Below, in pieces: positions 6,774 through 14,541 of a stretch of 64,000 nucleotides of DNA (the stretch's first letter is position 1; every line of letters begins with the position of its first letter). Source of the DNA: Phycisphaerales bacterium. Its GTDB lineage: Bacteria > Planctomycetota > Phycisphaerae > Phycisphaerales > UBA1924. Made by a program: the position numbers and the translations under genes. The stretch is from NCBI GenBank assembly GCA_905339235.1, contig CAJPFG010000030.1, positions 1-64,000 of the forward strand. The letters are read 5' to 3'. The notes beneath the pieces were generated by a model. That model had not been told where the DNA came from. It made no database searches and saw only the letters and a list, made by a program, of their open reading frames with translations.

Positions 6774-7133
6774 TCAGCGCCGTGCAGACGGGCCGCGGTC
6801 GTCGGACTTCATTTCCTCAAGCAGCGCGTCGAGCACCTGGAATCGCTGCTCCCAGTGCTCGCGGAACTGTTCGATCCACATCGTGGCCTCCTTCATCGGA
6901 GCCCCCTCCAGCCGGCACAGGTGCTGCCGGCCCGAGACGCGACGCCGGACAAGTCTGGCTCCCTCCAACACCCGCACGTGCTTCGACGCGGCCGGGAACG
7001 ACATCCTCAGGGGCGCCGCCAACTCGCTCAGGTTCTGCTCGCCCCGGGCCAGCCGGCGGACCATGGATCGCCTGGCCGGGTGGGCCAGGGCGTGAAAAAC
7101 GCGGTCGAGCGCGGGGGATCGATCTATAACCAT
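6774..7133 (-). CDS. ArsR-family transcriptional regulator
   Basis: A protein of 119 residues. VIDRSPALDRVFHALAHPAR opens a winged helix (SELAAPLRMSFPAASKHVRVLEGARLVRRRV) typical of ArsR repressors. The C-terminal tail (MWIEQFREHWEQRFQVLDALL) is typical of the subgroup encoded with SRPBCC proteins. No metal-binding Cys cluster is seen. The ATG at 7133 is chosen because the family homology begins there and the promoter -10 ends only 7 nt upstream, so the mRNA probably starts at or next to the AUG. The repressor likely controls its own operon through the dyads at 7128-7139 and 7167-7178. Confidence 0.9.
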   Translation of the reverse strand: MVIDRSPALDRVFHALAHPARRSMVRRLARGEQNLSELAAPLRMSFPAASKHVRVLEGARLVRRRVSGRQHLCRLEGAPMKEATMWIEQFREHWEQRFQVLDALLEEMKSDDRGPSARR

Positions 7134-7178
7134 GTGGTTTAGTATATCGGATCGAAGACCATTGTCAACCATTCGGTT
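7128..7178 (-). promoter_or_regulatory. ArsR operon promoter with two flanking operator-like dyads
   Basis: On the minus strand TTGACA (7168-7163) and TATACT (7146-7141) are separated by 16 bases, a near-consensus housekeeping promoter. Two similar palindromes bracket it: AACC-N4-GGTT at 7167-7178, touching the -35, and AACC-N4-GGTT at 7128-7139, covering the start codon. Their centres are 39 bp apart. A dimeric winged-helix repressor bound to both could block polymerase and loop or bridge the DNA. The geometry leaves about 7 nt between the -10 and the ATG, implying a leaderless transcript. Confidence 0.75.
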
Positions 7179-7284
7179 TAGGATTTCTGAGCCGCGGCCA
7201 TCAATCGGCTGGACCCTCGAGCCTGTAGGCCCGTGGTCTCCCCCCGCGCCCAACCGCTGGACGAGACCTCATAAACTCCCCGCG

Positions 7285-8346
7285 TTGACGACTCCGCACG
7301 CCTCCCCACGCCCCGCCCCTCCCGCCGCACCGGGCTTGCTGCGTGATGCGCTCCCCAAGGCCCTGGAGCGACGCCGCGCGCTCCTCGGCCGCGGCACAAC
7401 GCAGGCCTTTCGGGTCTTCTCCGGGCCGGCCGACGGGATCGACGGGGTCTTCATCGACGTCTATGGGCCCGGGGCCGTTCTCATCGTGTACGACGACAAA
7501 GCCCCCCGAGCCTTGGAACCCGGTTTGGAGGCCGCGGCCGCCCTCCGAATCCTGCAACCGCTGGGTGTTCGCGCCGTCTACCTCAAGCCTTTCTCCAAAG
7601 ACCGCTCTAGCCTCGGCGGCGTGCTGCCCCCCACCGCCACCGACCCACTCCCCCTCGCGGGTGAACCGCTTCCCAAGTCGATTCTCATCCGCGAGCACGA
7701 TTGGCTACTCGAAGTCCGCCTCTACGACGGGCTCTCCACCGGCCTCTTCCTCGACCAGCGCGAGAACCGCGCCTTTGTCGCGGACTGGATCGCCGCGCTC
7801 GCCGCAAAGCGCCGGGCACGCAACGCCCCGGCGCCGGCCGTGCTCAATACCTTCGCCTACACCTGTGCTTTCTCCGTCGCCGCCGCCAAGGCCGGCGCCA
7901 TCACCACCAGCGTGGACGTCTCCGCCCGGTACCTGGAGTGGGGCGAACGCAACTTCTCGCACAACAGCCTCGACCCGGCCCCCCACCGCTTTGCCAGGAT
8001 GGACACCTTCGACTTTCTCGGCTATGCGCGAAAAAAAGCCCTTACCTACGACCTGATCATCCTCGACCCCCCGAGTTTCGCCACGGGCTCCAAGAAGAAG
8101 GGCATCCGCCCATGGAGTTCGATCGCAGACTACGCCCGGCTTGTCGCCGAATCGGCCCGTCTCCTGAACCCGCAGGGCGTGATCCTCGCTTGCACCAACA
8201 CCCAGGAACTCTGCCGCCCCGGGCGCCTCGAACGCGAGATCTCCAAGGGCGTGGGGCGCCCCCCGAAGTGGATCACCCTCCCCCCGCCCCCCACCGATTT
8301 CGCCCACGAGCGCGGCCGCTTCGCCGCCCGCGCCTTCACCGCGTAG
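7285..8346 (+). CDS. Class I SAM-dependent rRNA methyltransferase, RlmI-like
   Basis: About 353 residues from a TTG at 7285. The start is uncertain, with no clear ribosome site; the frame stays open leftward to 7132, but those codons lie over the ArsR promoter. RRALLGRGTTQAFRVFSGPADGIDG opens a PUA-like region. GLSTGLFLDQRENRAFVADW leads into a Rossmann methyltransferase: VLNTFAYTCAFSVAAA (SAM loop), TSVDVS (acidic motif II), DTFDFL and LDPPSFA (motif IV, in place of NPPY). The RlmI/YccW family makes m5C in 23S rRNA, and the DPPSF variant with FLDQR is characteristic. It reads into prfC after an 11-bp gap, so both may form a translation-related operon. Confidence 0.85.
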   Translation: MTTPHASPRPAPPAAPGLLRDALPKALERRRALLGRGTTQAFRVFSGPADGIDGVFIDVYGPGAVLIVYDDKAPRALEPGLEAAAALRILQPLGVRAVYLKPFSKDRSSLGGVLPPTATDPLPLAGEPLPKSILIREHDWLLEVRLYDGLSTGLFLDQRENRAFVADWIAALAAKRRARNAPAPAVLNTFAYTCAFSVAAAKAGAITTSVDVSARYLEWGERNFSHNSLDPAPHRFARMDTFDFLGYARKKALTYDLIILDPPSFATGSKKKGIRPWSSIADYARLVAESARLLNPQGVILACTNTQELCRPGRLEREISKGVGRPPKWITLPPPPTDFAHERGRFAARAFTA

Positions 8347-8357
8347 CCTTCGCCCCC

Positions 8358-9956
8358 ATGCCTCCCCTTCCCCGCCGAACCTTCGCCATCATCTCTCACC
8401 CCGACGCCGGGAAGACCACGCTCACCGAGAAACTCCTGCTCTACGGCGGGGCCGTCACCCTCGCGGGCTCGGTCACCAGCCGGAAGAACCAGCGGGCCAC
8501 GGCGAGCGACTGGATGGAACTCGAGAAGCAGCGCGGCATCTCCATCTCGTCCACCGTGCTCCAGTTCGACTACAACGGCTATCGCATCAACCTGCTCGAC
8601 ACGCCCGGCCACAAGGATTTTTCCGAGGACACGTACCGGGTTCTCACGGCGGTGGACGCCGCGGTCATGGTGATCGACGCGGGTAAGGGCATCGAGCCGC
8701 AGACGCGCAAACTGTTCGAGGTCTGCCGGCGGCGGGGCGTGCCCATTTTCACGTTCATGAACAAGTGCGACCGGCCGATCCGCGAGCCGCTCGAACTTCT
8801 GGACGAACTCGAGAAGGTGCTGGGCATCGGCGCGTTTCCGGTGAACTGGCCGCTGGGCGCGGGGCCGCAGTTTCGGGGCGTTTACGACCGTCACACCCAC
8901 CAGGTCCACCTCTTCGAGCGCCTCGCCCACGGCTCCTACGTCGCCCCCGTGCAGGTGATGGGGCTCGATGACCCCGTGATCCGCGAAAGGCTCGATGCCG
9001 CCGTGTACGAGAAGGCGCACGAGGAGATCGAGATGCTCCACGGCGCGGGCGAGACCTTCGACCAGCCGCGCGTGCTTGCCGGGGCGATCACGCCGGTGTA
9101 CTTCGGCAGCGCCATGAACAACTTCGGCGTGCAGTTGCTGCTCGACGGATTCCTGGAGCATTCGGCCGGCCCCGGGCCGCGCCGTGTGACCGGGGGCGAT
9201 CGGCTCATCCAGCCGGAGGATCCTGTTTTCAGCGGGTTCGTCTTCAAGATCCAGGCGAACATGGACCCGCGCCACCGGGACCGCATCGCCTTCGTCCGCA
9301 TCGTCTCCGGCTCGTTCACCCGCGAGATGTCTGTGATCCATGCGCAGAGCGGGAAGCGCATTCGTCTCTCGAACGCGCAGAAACTGTTCGGGCAGCAGCG
9401 CGAGACGGTCGAGGAAGGGCGCGCGGGGGACGTGGTCGGCATCGTCGGGCACGACGCCCTGCACATCGGGGACACGCTCACCGACGACCGCTCGATCGTC
9501 TTCGACGAAATACCGCGGTTCACTCCCGAGGTCTTCGCCTACCTGCACAACCCCCAGCCGGGCAACTCCAAGAAGTTCCGCCTCGCCTTCGAGCAGTTGC
9601 TCCAGGAGGGCGTGGTGCAGGTTCTGATGATGGGCAGCGGCCAGGTGAAGACCCCGCTCCTGGCGGCGGTGGGCCCGTTGCAGTTCGAGGTCGTCCAATA
9701 CCGCATGAAGGCAGAGTACGGCGCCGAGTCGCGGCTCGAGCCCGCGCGCTGGACAATCCTCCGCTGGTGGCGCAAGGAGGGCGCCCCGCCGGATTGGCTC
9801 CCCGACCTCCCCGACGACGCGACGTTTGCCACGGATCGCGACGAGCGCACGGTCATTCTGTTCGCCGACGAGTGGGCGGTGCGGCACTTCGTCAAGCGGA
9901 ATCCGGGAGTGGAGTTGCTCGACTCGGCGCCCGCGAGGCTGCCAACGACCCAGTAG
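8358..9956 (+). CDS. prfC: Peptide chain release factor 3
   Basis: A protein of 532 residues, close to the usual 529 or so. The ATG at 8358 gives PPLPRRTFAIISHPDAGKTT, with the P-loop SHPDAGKTTLTEKLL. The other GTPase motifs are all present: RGISISST (switch I), DTPGHKDFSEDTYR (G3) and NKCDR (G4). SGFVFKIQANMDPRHRDRIAF begins domain 2, and the C-terminal domain follows intact. RF3 is a translational GTPase that removes RF1/RF2 from the ribosome after peptide release. It follows the RlmI-like gene at 11 bp. A long open frame on the opposite strand over this gene is a GC-content artefact. Confidence 0.96.
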   Translation: MPPLPRRTFAIISHPDAGKTTLTEKLLLYGGAVTLAGSVTSRKNQRATASDWMELEKQRGISISSTVLQFDYNGYRINLLDTPGHKDFSEDTYRVLTAVDAAVMVIDAGKGIEPQTRKLFEVCRRRGVPIFTFMNKCDRPIREPLELLDELEKVLGIGAFPVNWPLGAGPQFRGVYDRHTHQVHLFERLAHGSYVAPVQVMGLDDPVIRERLDAAVYEKAHEEIEMLHGAGETFDQPRVLAGAITPVYFGSAMNNFGVQLLLDGFLEHSAGPGPRRVTGGDRLIQPEDPVFSGFVFKIQANMDPRHRDRIAFVRIVSGSFTREMSVIHAQSGKRIRLSNAQKLFGQQRETVEEGRAGDVVGIVGHDALHIGDTLTDDRSIVFDEIPRFTPEVFAYLHNPQPGNSKKFRLAFEQLLQEGVVQVLMMGSGQVKTPLLAAVGPLQFEVVQYRMKAEYGAESRLEPARWTILRWWRKEGAPPDWLPDLPDDATFATDRDERTVILFADEWAVRHFVKRNPGVELLDSAPARLPTTQ

Positions 9957-10047
9957 GCACCGGTCTTCGCAGTGTTCATAGGACACCTGGCGTGAGGCAA
10001 CGGCGGTGCGCGGCCGCGTGTGTTGGAGCGACCTGGGATCTTCCCGG

Positions 10048-11781
10048 CTACTCGCGCGCCGGTTTCACGCACAGGCAGGTCGCTTGGATTCTCGTATCCG
10101 CGCCGGACCAGGCCTTTTCGAAGCGTGCCTTTACCGCCGCGGCTTCGGGGGTTGAGGCTTCCAGGCACTGTGACAATCCAAACAGCGACCACCCGTTCTC
10201 CGGGAGTCGCTCGAGATCGGCGCGGTAGACTTTTTCGGCCTCGGCCTTGCGGCCCGCGGCCAGGAGCACCGCGCCCAACGAGTGCCGCGTGGGCTGGAAC
10301 CAGTCCGGCGGCTCCATGTAGCGGAGCGAGTCCTCGATCTCGACGGCCCTGGTGAGATCGGAGACGGCGGCGTCGGTGTCGCCCTTGCGAAATGCGATCT
10401 CGCCCGCGAGCGTGTGTGCTGCGAGGTCCAGCACGGTGTGCGCGGGGTTCTGCGCCATCATCGCCTTCTCGGGAACGGCCTTGGAGGCGGATTTGAAGAG
10501 AGCCTGCTCGCGCTCGGCATCGGCGACCCTGTTCTGCGCGGCGAACGCCGACGCGCGGGCGAAGTGGCGGTAGGCGCGGGTGATGGGGTGGTACTCGGGG
10601 GGCTCGGGGACCTTGAGAACGTCGTCCCACATGCCAAACCGCATGAGGGCCTCCATCTCCACAAGCATCATGGGGTCCACGAAGGGCGCGGCATCCCTGG
10701 CGAAGCCTTCGGGAATCGTGGCGATCATGTGGCGCGCCGCGGCGAGTGATTCCTCCTTGCGTCCCAGCATCATGCACGACCACGACAGGAAGTGGTCATT
10801 GTGGGCCATGTAGATGCGGTAGATGCCCTGCGTGGGAGAAAGTGTGCGGTAGGTGGTGTCGGCCTTGATCGCCCGGCGGTTCTGCTCCGCGGCCTGAGCC
10901 CAGTTGCCCACGCGGACATCGATGTGCGCAGGCATATGGACCATGTGGCCCGAGGCGGGAACGAGGGTTCGCAGCCGGTCCGCGGCCGCGACGGCCTTGT
11001 CCGGGTGCGTGGAAGCCTCGACCGCGTGGATGTAGTAATGGTTGGCACCGGGGTGGTTGGGGTTGAGATGGAGGGCGTGCTCGAGGGCGGCCAGGACCTT
11101 TGGAGTCTCCGGACGCGGCTCTTTGGTGTTGGGATCCCAGAGGTCCCATGGACGGCAGTCCATTAACGACTCGCCGTAGAGGGCGGCGATGTCGGCGTCA
11201 TCGGGGAACTGGGCGTAGACCTTGGCCATGGCGCTCGCGTAGGCCTTGTCGAACGGGGCGCGTTCCTCGAACGAGAACGGGATGGGCGGATGAGAGGGAT
11301 CGGTGTACCGGGCCGCGAGCGCGTTGATAAGGGCCTGCTCGGCCGGGGTCGCGTTGGGCGCGGCGGCCCGCGCCTTGCGCAGCGCGTCCCACGCGGCGAT
11401 GGCGCGGGGCTCGTCCATCACGGGGTTGTTGATGTGCGGGCCGTTGCAGAACGCGATGCCCCAGTACGCGATGGCTAGATTCGGGTCGAGTTCGGCGGCT
11501 CGCTGGTAGGAGCGGATAGCCTCGTCGTGGTTGAACGAGAACATCCAGGTGAACGCCTGGTTGAAGTAGCGCTGGGCCTCGGCGTTCTTCGTGGAGACGG
11601 TGCGCGTGTGCGAGCCCAGGCCGCGGAAGAGTTGCGGGGCTTGCGTGGCGGCGGCGCTCGCCGCGGGCTGCGTGGCAGGGGCGGGAGCGCGGCTTGCGGC
11701 ACACCCGCTGACAAATGTGAGCGCTGCGACGAGGAGCGCGGGACGGAGGAAGAACGCAAGGGGGAAAGGGAGTGGGCGCAT
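10048..11781 (-). CDS. TPR-repeat lipoprotein
   Basis: A protein of 577 residues whose ATG at 11781 is preceded by AAGGAGA. The N-terminus PLPFPLAFFLRPALLVAALTFVSGC ends in a lipobox (VSGC), so it should be a lipoprotein acylated on Cys26, followed by an Ala/Pro/Gln linker. AQRYFNQAFTWMFSFNHDEAIRSYQRAAELDP is a TPR. Further repeats appear through the chain (VLAALEHALHLNPNHPGANH, DTDAAVSDLTRAVEIE, GRKAEAEKVYRADLERLPENG). HPGANHYYIHAVEAS and GHMVHMPAHID are characteristic of a family of long TPR proteins found in many environmental bacteria. A scaffold at the membrane surface is the likely role; partners are unknown. Confidence 0.8.
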   Translation of the reverse strand: MRPLPFPLAFFLRPALLVAALTFVSGCAASRAPAPATQPAASAAATQAPQLFRGLGSHTRTVSTKNAEAQRYFNQAFTWMFSFNHDEAIRSYQRAAELDPNLAIAYWGIAFCNGPHINNPVMDEPRAIAAWDALRKARAAAPNATPAEQALINALAARYTDPSHPPIPFSFEERAPFDKAYASAMAKVYAQFPDDADIAALYGESLMDCRPWDLWDPNTKEPRPETPKVLAALEHALHLNPNHPGANHYYIHAVEASTHPDKAVAAADRLRTLVPASGHMVHMPAHIDVRVGNWAQAAEQNRRAIKADTTYRTLSPTQGIYRIYMAHNDHFLSWSCMMLGRKEESLAAARHMIATIPEGFARDAAPFVDPMMLVEMEALMRFGMWDDVLKVPEPPEYHPITRAYRHFARASAFAAQNRVADAEREQALFKSASKAVPEKAMMAQNPAHTVLDLAAHTLAGEIAFRKGDTDAAVSDLTRAVEIEDSLRYMEPPDWFQPTRHSLGAVLLAAGRKAEAEKVYRADLERLPENGWSLFGLSQCLEASTPEAAAVKARFEKAWSGADTRIQATCLCVKPARE

Positions 11782-12083
11782 CCGAGTCTCCTTGCTCGTG
11801 GGTGGGAACCGCGGCGTTGGACCGCCCCGGGGGTTGGCCCGGGTGGTGTGATCTTACAGGAAATCCCGCCCGTTTGGGATGCAAATGTGCCCGGGCGAGA
11901 GCACCGCAACGGCGGGTGCGGGCGGGGTGGCTGGGCTCGCCGGACGGTCGGCGGGCGTCAGGGCGTGCCCGCGGCGGCATCTCCGCGATGAACGCAGATT
12001 CGCTCGCTCCTCACTCCCGCTTCATGGCTCTCGGCGCATTGGGGCTTAGCGGCCGAAGGTGGCCGCGCTGGATGGGTGATGCC
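11782..12083. other. Divergent intergenic region, TPR lipoprotein / DUF2892-like
   Basis: About 300 bases between two divergent genes. It holds GC-rich runs such as CCCCGGGGG with GGCCCGGG near 11826-11846, which can pair imperfectly. Both promoters must be here, but no near-consensus boxes were identified. An ATG at 11988, in frame with the rightward gene, would extend that gene by 32 residues if used. It lacks a ribosome site and family similarity. Confidence 0.4.
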
Positions 12084-12545
12084 ATGACGACCGCGGCAAC
12101 GACTTCGGCGAATCGCGTGCCTTCGCATACGGCCCCGAACGTGAACGAACGGATCCGCAACAAGGCGATCGACAGCATTCGGCATTACGCGCAGAACCCG
12201 GCGGGCATCGGGGAGCGGCTGCGGGAGTTGGATCGCGAGTGGGATGTGGAACGGGCGCTGGAGACAGGTTCGTCGGTCCTGTCGCTGACGGGGTTGGCGA
12301 TCGGATACCTGATCACGCCCTGGGGGTACCTGCTCACGCTTGTCGTGCAGGGGTTCTTCCTCCAGCATGCGTTGCAGGGGTGGTGCCCGCCGCTGCCAGT
12401 CTTTCGCAGGAAGGGATTCCGCACGCGCGATGAGATCGATCGGGAACGGTTCGCGCTGAAGGCGATCCGCGGCGACTTTGACGGCATCTCGGGCGCGGGC
12501 GCGATGACGGCGCCGCGGGCGTACGAGGCCGCGGAGCGGAACTGA
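12084..12545 (+). CDS. DUF2892-like membrane protein
   Basis: A protein of 153 residues from the ATG at 12084 (GGATGG 9 nt upstream); in-frame ATGs at 12072 and 11988 are alternatives. ERIRNKAIDSIRHYAQNPAGIGERLRELDREWDVER precedes a hydrophobic hairpin (SSVLSLTGLAIGYLITPWGYLLTLVVQGFFLQHALQ), then WCPPLPVFRRKGFRTRDEIDRERFALKAIRGDF. The layout and the GWCPPLPV..R.GFRT signature match the small inner-membrane proteins grouped with DUF2892/YgaP-like sequences. Their function is unknown. A decayed copy of its last 37 codons lies at 6030-6143. Confidence 0.75.
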   Translation: MTTAATTSANRVPSHTAPNVNERIRNKAIDSIRHYAQNPAGIGERLRELDREWDVERALETGSSVLSLTGLAIGYLITPWGYLLTLVVQGFFLQHALQGWCPPLPVFRRKGFRTRDEIDRERFALKAIRGDFDGISGAGAMTAPRAYEAAERN

Positions 12546-12553
12546 CGCGCTGG

Positions 12554-13771
12554 TTATGGGCAGGGGGCGCCGTTGACGGCCTGCTCCACGGCCTCGATGT
12601 CGAAGCCGTTGATCGACCCGTCGCGGTTGTAGTCGGCGTCAGGTTGGCAGAAGTTGCTGAAGTCTCCGTTCACGGCCTGTTCCGTGGCTTCGACATCGAA
12701 GCCGTTGATGGAGCCGTCGCAGTTGACGTCGGGGTCGCAGGTTTGGCCGCAGTTGGTGCTGAGTATCACGGCCGGGCTGCGTGTCAGGCCGCAGGAGTTT
12801 GCAACGACGGCGTCGAAGGCGCCGGCGCTGAGGGCGTTGAAGTCGGTGATGGTGAGCGTGTTGGTCTGGGCGCCGGAGACGATGGCGCCGCCGGGGAGGG
12901 GTCCGTCGGGGATCTGCCGGCCGTCGCGCTCCCAGAAGTAGGCCGCGGGATTCGCGGCGTTGGTCTGGGCCGTGAGGACAACGGTCTGGCCGTCGCAGAT
13001 CGAGGGCGGGGCGCCGGCGACTTCGGCGGAGAGTCGCTGGCCGCGGACGATGGAGAGGTTGTTGAGGACCGCCCAGTACTCCCGGGCCTCCATGCCGAAG
13101 TAGGCGATCGGCGGGAGGGGGGGAACGGTCACCGGGCCCACGGGCGTTTCGCCGATGCGGCCGGAGACGGTGGAGGCCGCGGGATCAAACGTGAGTTCCA
13201 CGCGGAGCCAGCCGCCGGCAAGCGTGCCAAAGACGGCGGTTCCGGAGGCGACGGGGTCGGGTCCGCCGGCGTGTACGGCCCACTCGCCGCGGCCGTTGAG
13301 CGACACCCAGAGCGACCCGCCGGTCTCGAAGTTGTCGGCGAACGCGTCGCTCGAGGTGTACCCGAGGTAGATCGCGCCCGTGAGCCCGAAAGGCATGACC
13401 GTTTCGGCGGAGAGCGTGAACGAGTCGGGAGGCGCGGAGAACGGCAGCAGCGCGACGGCCCCAGACTCGCCGAAGGCCGTGCCGTTGTAGGGGTCGTTGG
13501 GATCGATCTCGAGCGGGTCGAGCGAGGAGCCGGCGAAGGCCCAGTTCACCACGCCCGACTCGTTGGGTGTGCGCCACTCGGTGTACTCGGGCACCTGAGG
13601 CCAGTAGCCGGAGAGGTTGTCGTGGATGTTTGCGTCGCGGAGGCGACCGTTCCCGCCGTGCGGGCGGGGGCCGGGCGCGAAGGACTCGCGCACGAGCAGT
13701 TGGCACTGTCCCGCGGCGGGGGAGATCGCGATGAGCGTGAATGAAGCGATGGCCGCGATGACACGGTGCAT
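12554..13771 (-). CDS. Secreted protein, Ig-like domain plus dockerin-like tag
   Basis: A protein of 405 residues. The ATG at 13771 has GGAGA 6 nt upstream. HRVIAAIASFTLIAISPAAG is a signal peptide. Residues 22-250 form a beta-rich region of unknown type (ESGVVNWAFAGSSLDPLEI; FGLTGAIYLGYTSSDAF; NGRGEWAVHAGG) that may be a lectin- or LamG-like sandwich. Residues 260-335 look like an Ig-like domain (ICDGQTVVLTAQT; LTITDFNALSAGAFDAVVAN). The last 60 residues carry the shared tag: [20 protein letters not shown], then [18 protein letters not shown] and VNGAPCP. This is the leftmost of 12 complete tagged proteins. Expected location is outside the cell or on its surface. Confidence 0.85.
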   Translation of the reverse strand: MHRVIAAIASFTLIAISPAAGQCQLLVRESFAPGPRPHGGNGRLRDANIHDNLSGYWPQVPEYTEWRTPNESGVVNWAFAGSSLDPLEIDPNDPYNGTAFGESGAVALLPFSAPPDSFTLSAETVMPFGLTGAIYLGYTSSDAFADNFETGGSLWVSLNGRGEWAVHAGGPDPVASGTAVFGTLAGGWLRVELTFDPAASTVSGRIGETPVGPVTVPPLPPIAYFGMEAREYWAVLNNLSIVRGQRLSAEVAGAPPSICDGQTVVLTAQTNAANPAAYFWERDGRQIPDGPLPGGAIVSGAQTNTLTITDFNALSAGAFDAVVANSCGLTRSPAVILSTNCGQTCDPDVNCDGSINGFDVEATEQAVNGDFSNFCQPDADYNRDGSINGFDIEAVEQAVNGAPCP

Positions 13772-13866
13772 GAGAGTCTCCGGGCTCGTTGAGGTCGCCC
13801 GGACACCATGCGACACACGCGGGCGCGGGATGTCACGCGTGGAGGAGGTCGTGGGAGAAGCGGGAG

Positions 13867-14451
13867 TTACGCCGCGGCGCGGAGTGCGCTCACGACCCAT
13901 TCCGGCGTCTGCGAAACGACCGTGCGCACGACTCTCGCGCGGGAGAAGTAGTACCAGGCGGTGAGGCCGGGGACGATGACGCCGATGGCCGCCATGCCGC
14001 CGTAGAGGCCGTAGGTCACGGTGCTCGTGAGGCCGCTGATCATCGCGTCCACTTCGGCATCGCCCGAGGACCCGCCCATGCTTTCCAGAGGGTCGGCCCG
14101 GAGTTGGGAAACCAGCGACCACGCGGCGTAGCCGACGATTATCGCGGCGAGGCCGATCTGGTTGAAGCCCAGCAGCCGCGCGGCGCGCGGCTCGAACCGG
14201 CGGAGCATCGTGGCCCCGCGAATTTCGTTGAAGGCGACGACGCCCAGGGCCACGCCCGTGACGAGGGAGATGAGGCTTCCGAAGAGCGCGCCCAGGAGCG
14301 TGACGGCCGCGAAGATCGCCATGGTCCATCCGCTGAGCGTGGCGACGCCCGCGGCCCGTCGGACCTTCGCGGAGCGTTTGCGGGCGTCGGTAAGTGCGGC
14401 CAGGTGCTCGTGGCCGAGGGGCTGGGGTGACGGTGCGGTGGGGTGTGTCAC
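13867..14451 (-). CDS. Multipass membrane protein of unknown function
   Basis: A protein of 194 residues from a GTG at 14451 with no strong ribosome site. A basic, Pro-rich N-terminus (residues 1-35) is followed by four hydrophobic segments: about 40-60 (WTMAIFAAVTLLGALFGSLI), 60-75 (SLVTGVALGVVAF), 92-112 (LLGFNQIGLAAIIVGYAAWS) and 142-168 (TVTYGLYGGMAAIGVIVPGL). A Gly/Ser-rich acidic loop separates the last two. No family was recognised. It stands between the tagged protein and the tricorn-type protease, all on the minus strand. Confidence 0.65.
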   Translation of the reverse strand: MTHPTAPSPQPLGHEHLAALTDARKRSAKVRRAAGVATLSGWTMAIFAAVTLLGALFGSLISLVTGVALGVVAFNEIRGATMLRRFEPRAARLLGFNQIGLAAIIVGYAAWSLVSQLRADPLESMGGSSGDAEVDAMISGLTSTVTYGLYGGMAAIGVIVPGLTAWYYFSRARVVRTVVSQTPEWVVSALRAAA

Positions 14452-14541
14452 GTGATGATCCGGCGAGCGCCCGCGCGCTGGCCAATCATCTTCGGATCTC
14501 GCGCCGGTCGTCCTTACGGGACTTGGCCATTCGAACGCTGA

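Noticed and set aside
8130-9986. Long leftward open frame (618 codons) across the release factor 3 gene
   Set aside because: It is antisense to a well-conserved prfC, has no recognisable domain or ribosome site, and is explained by high GC.
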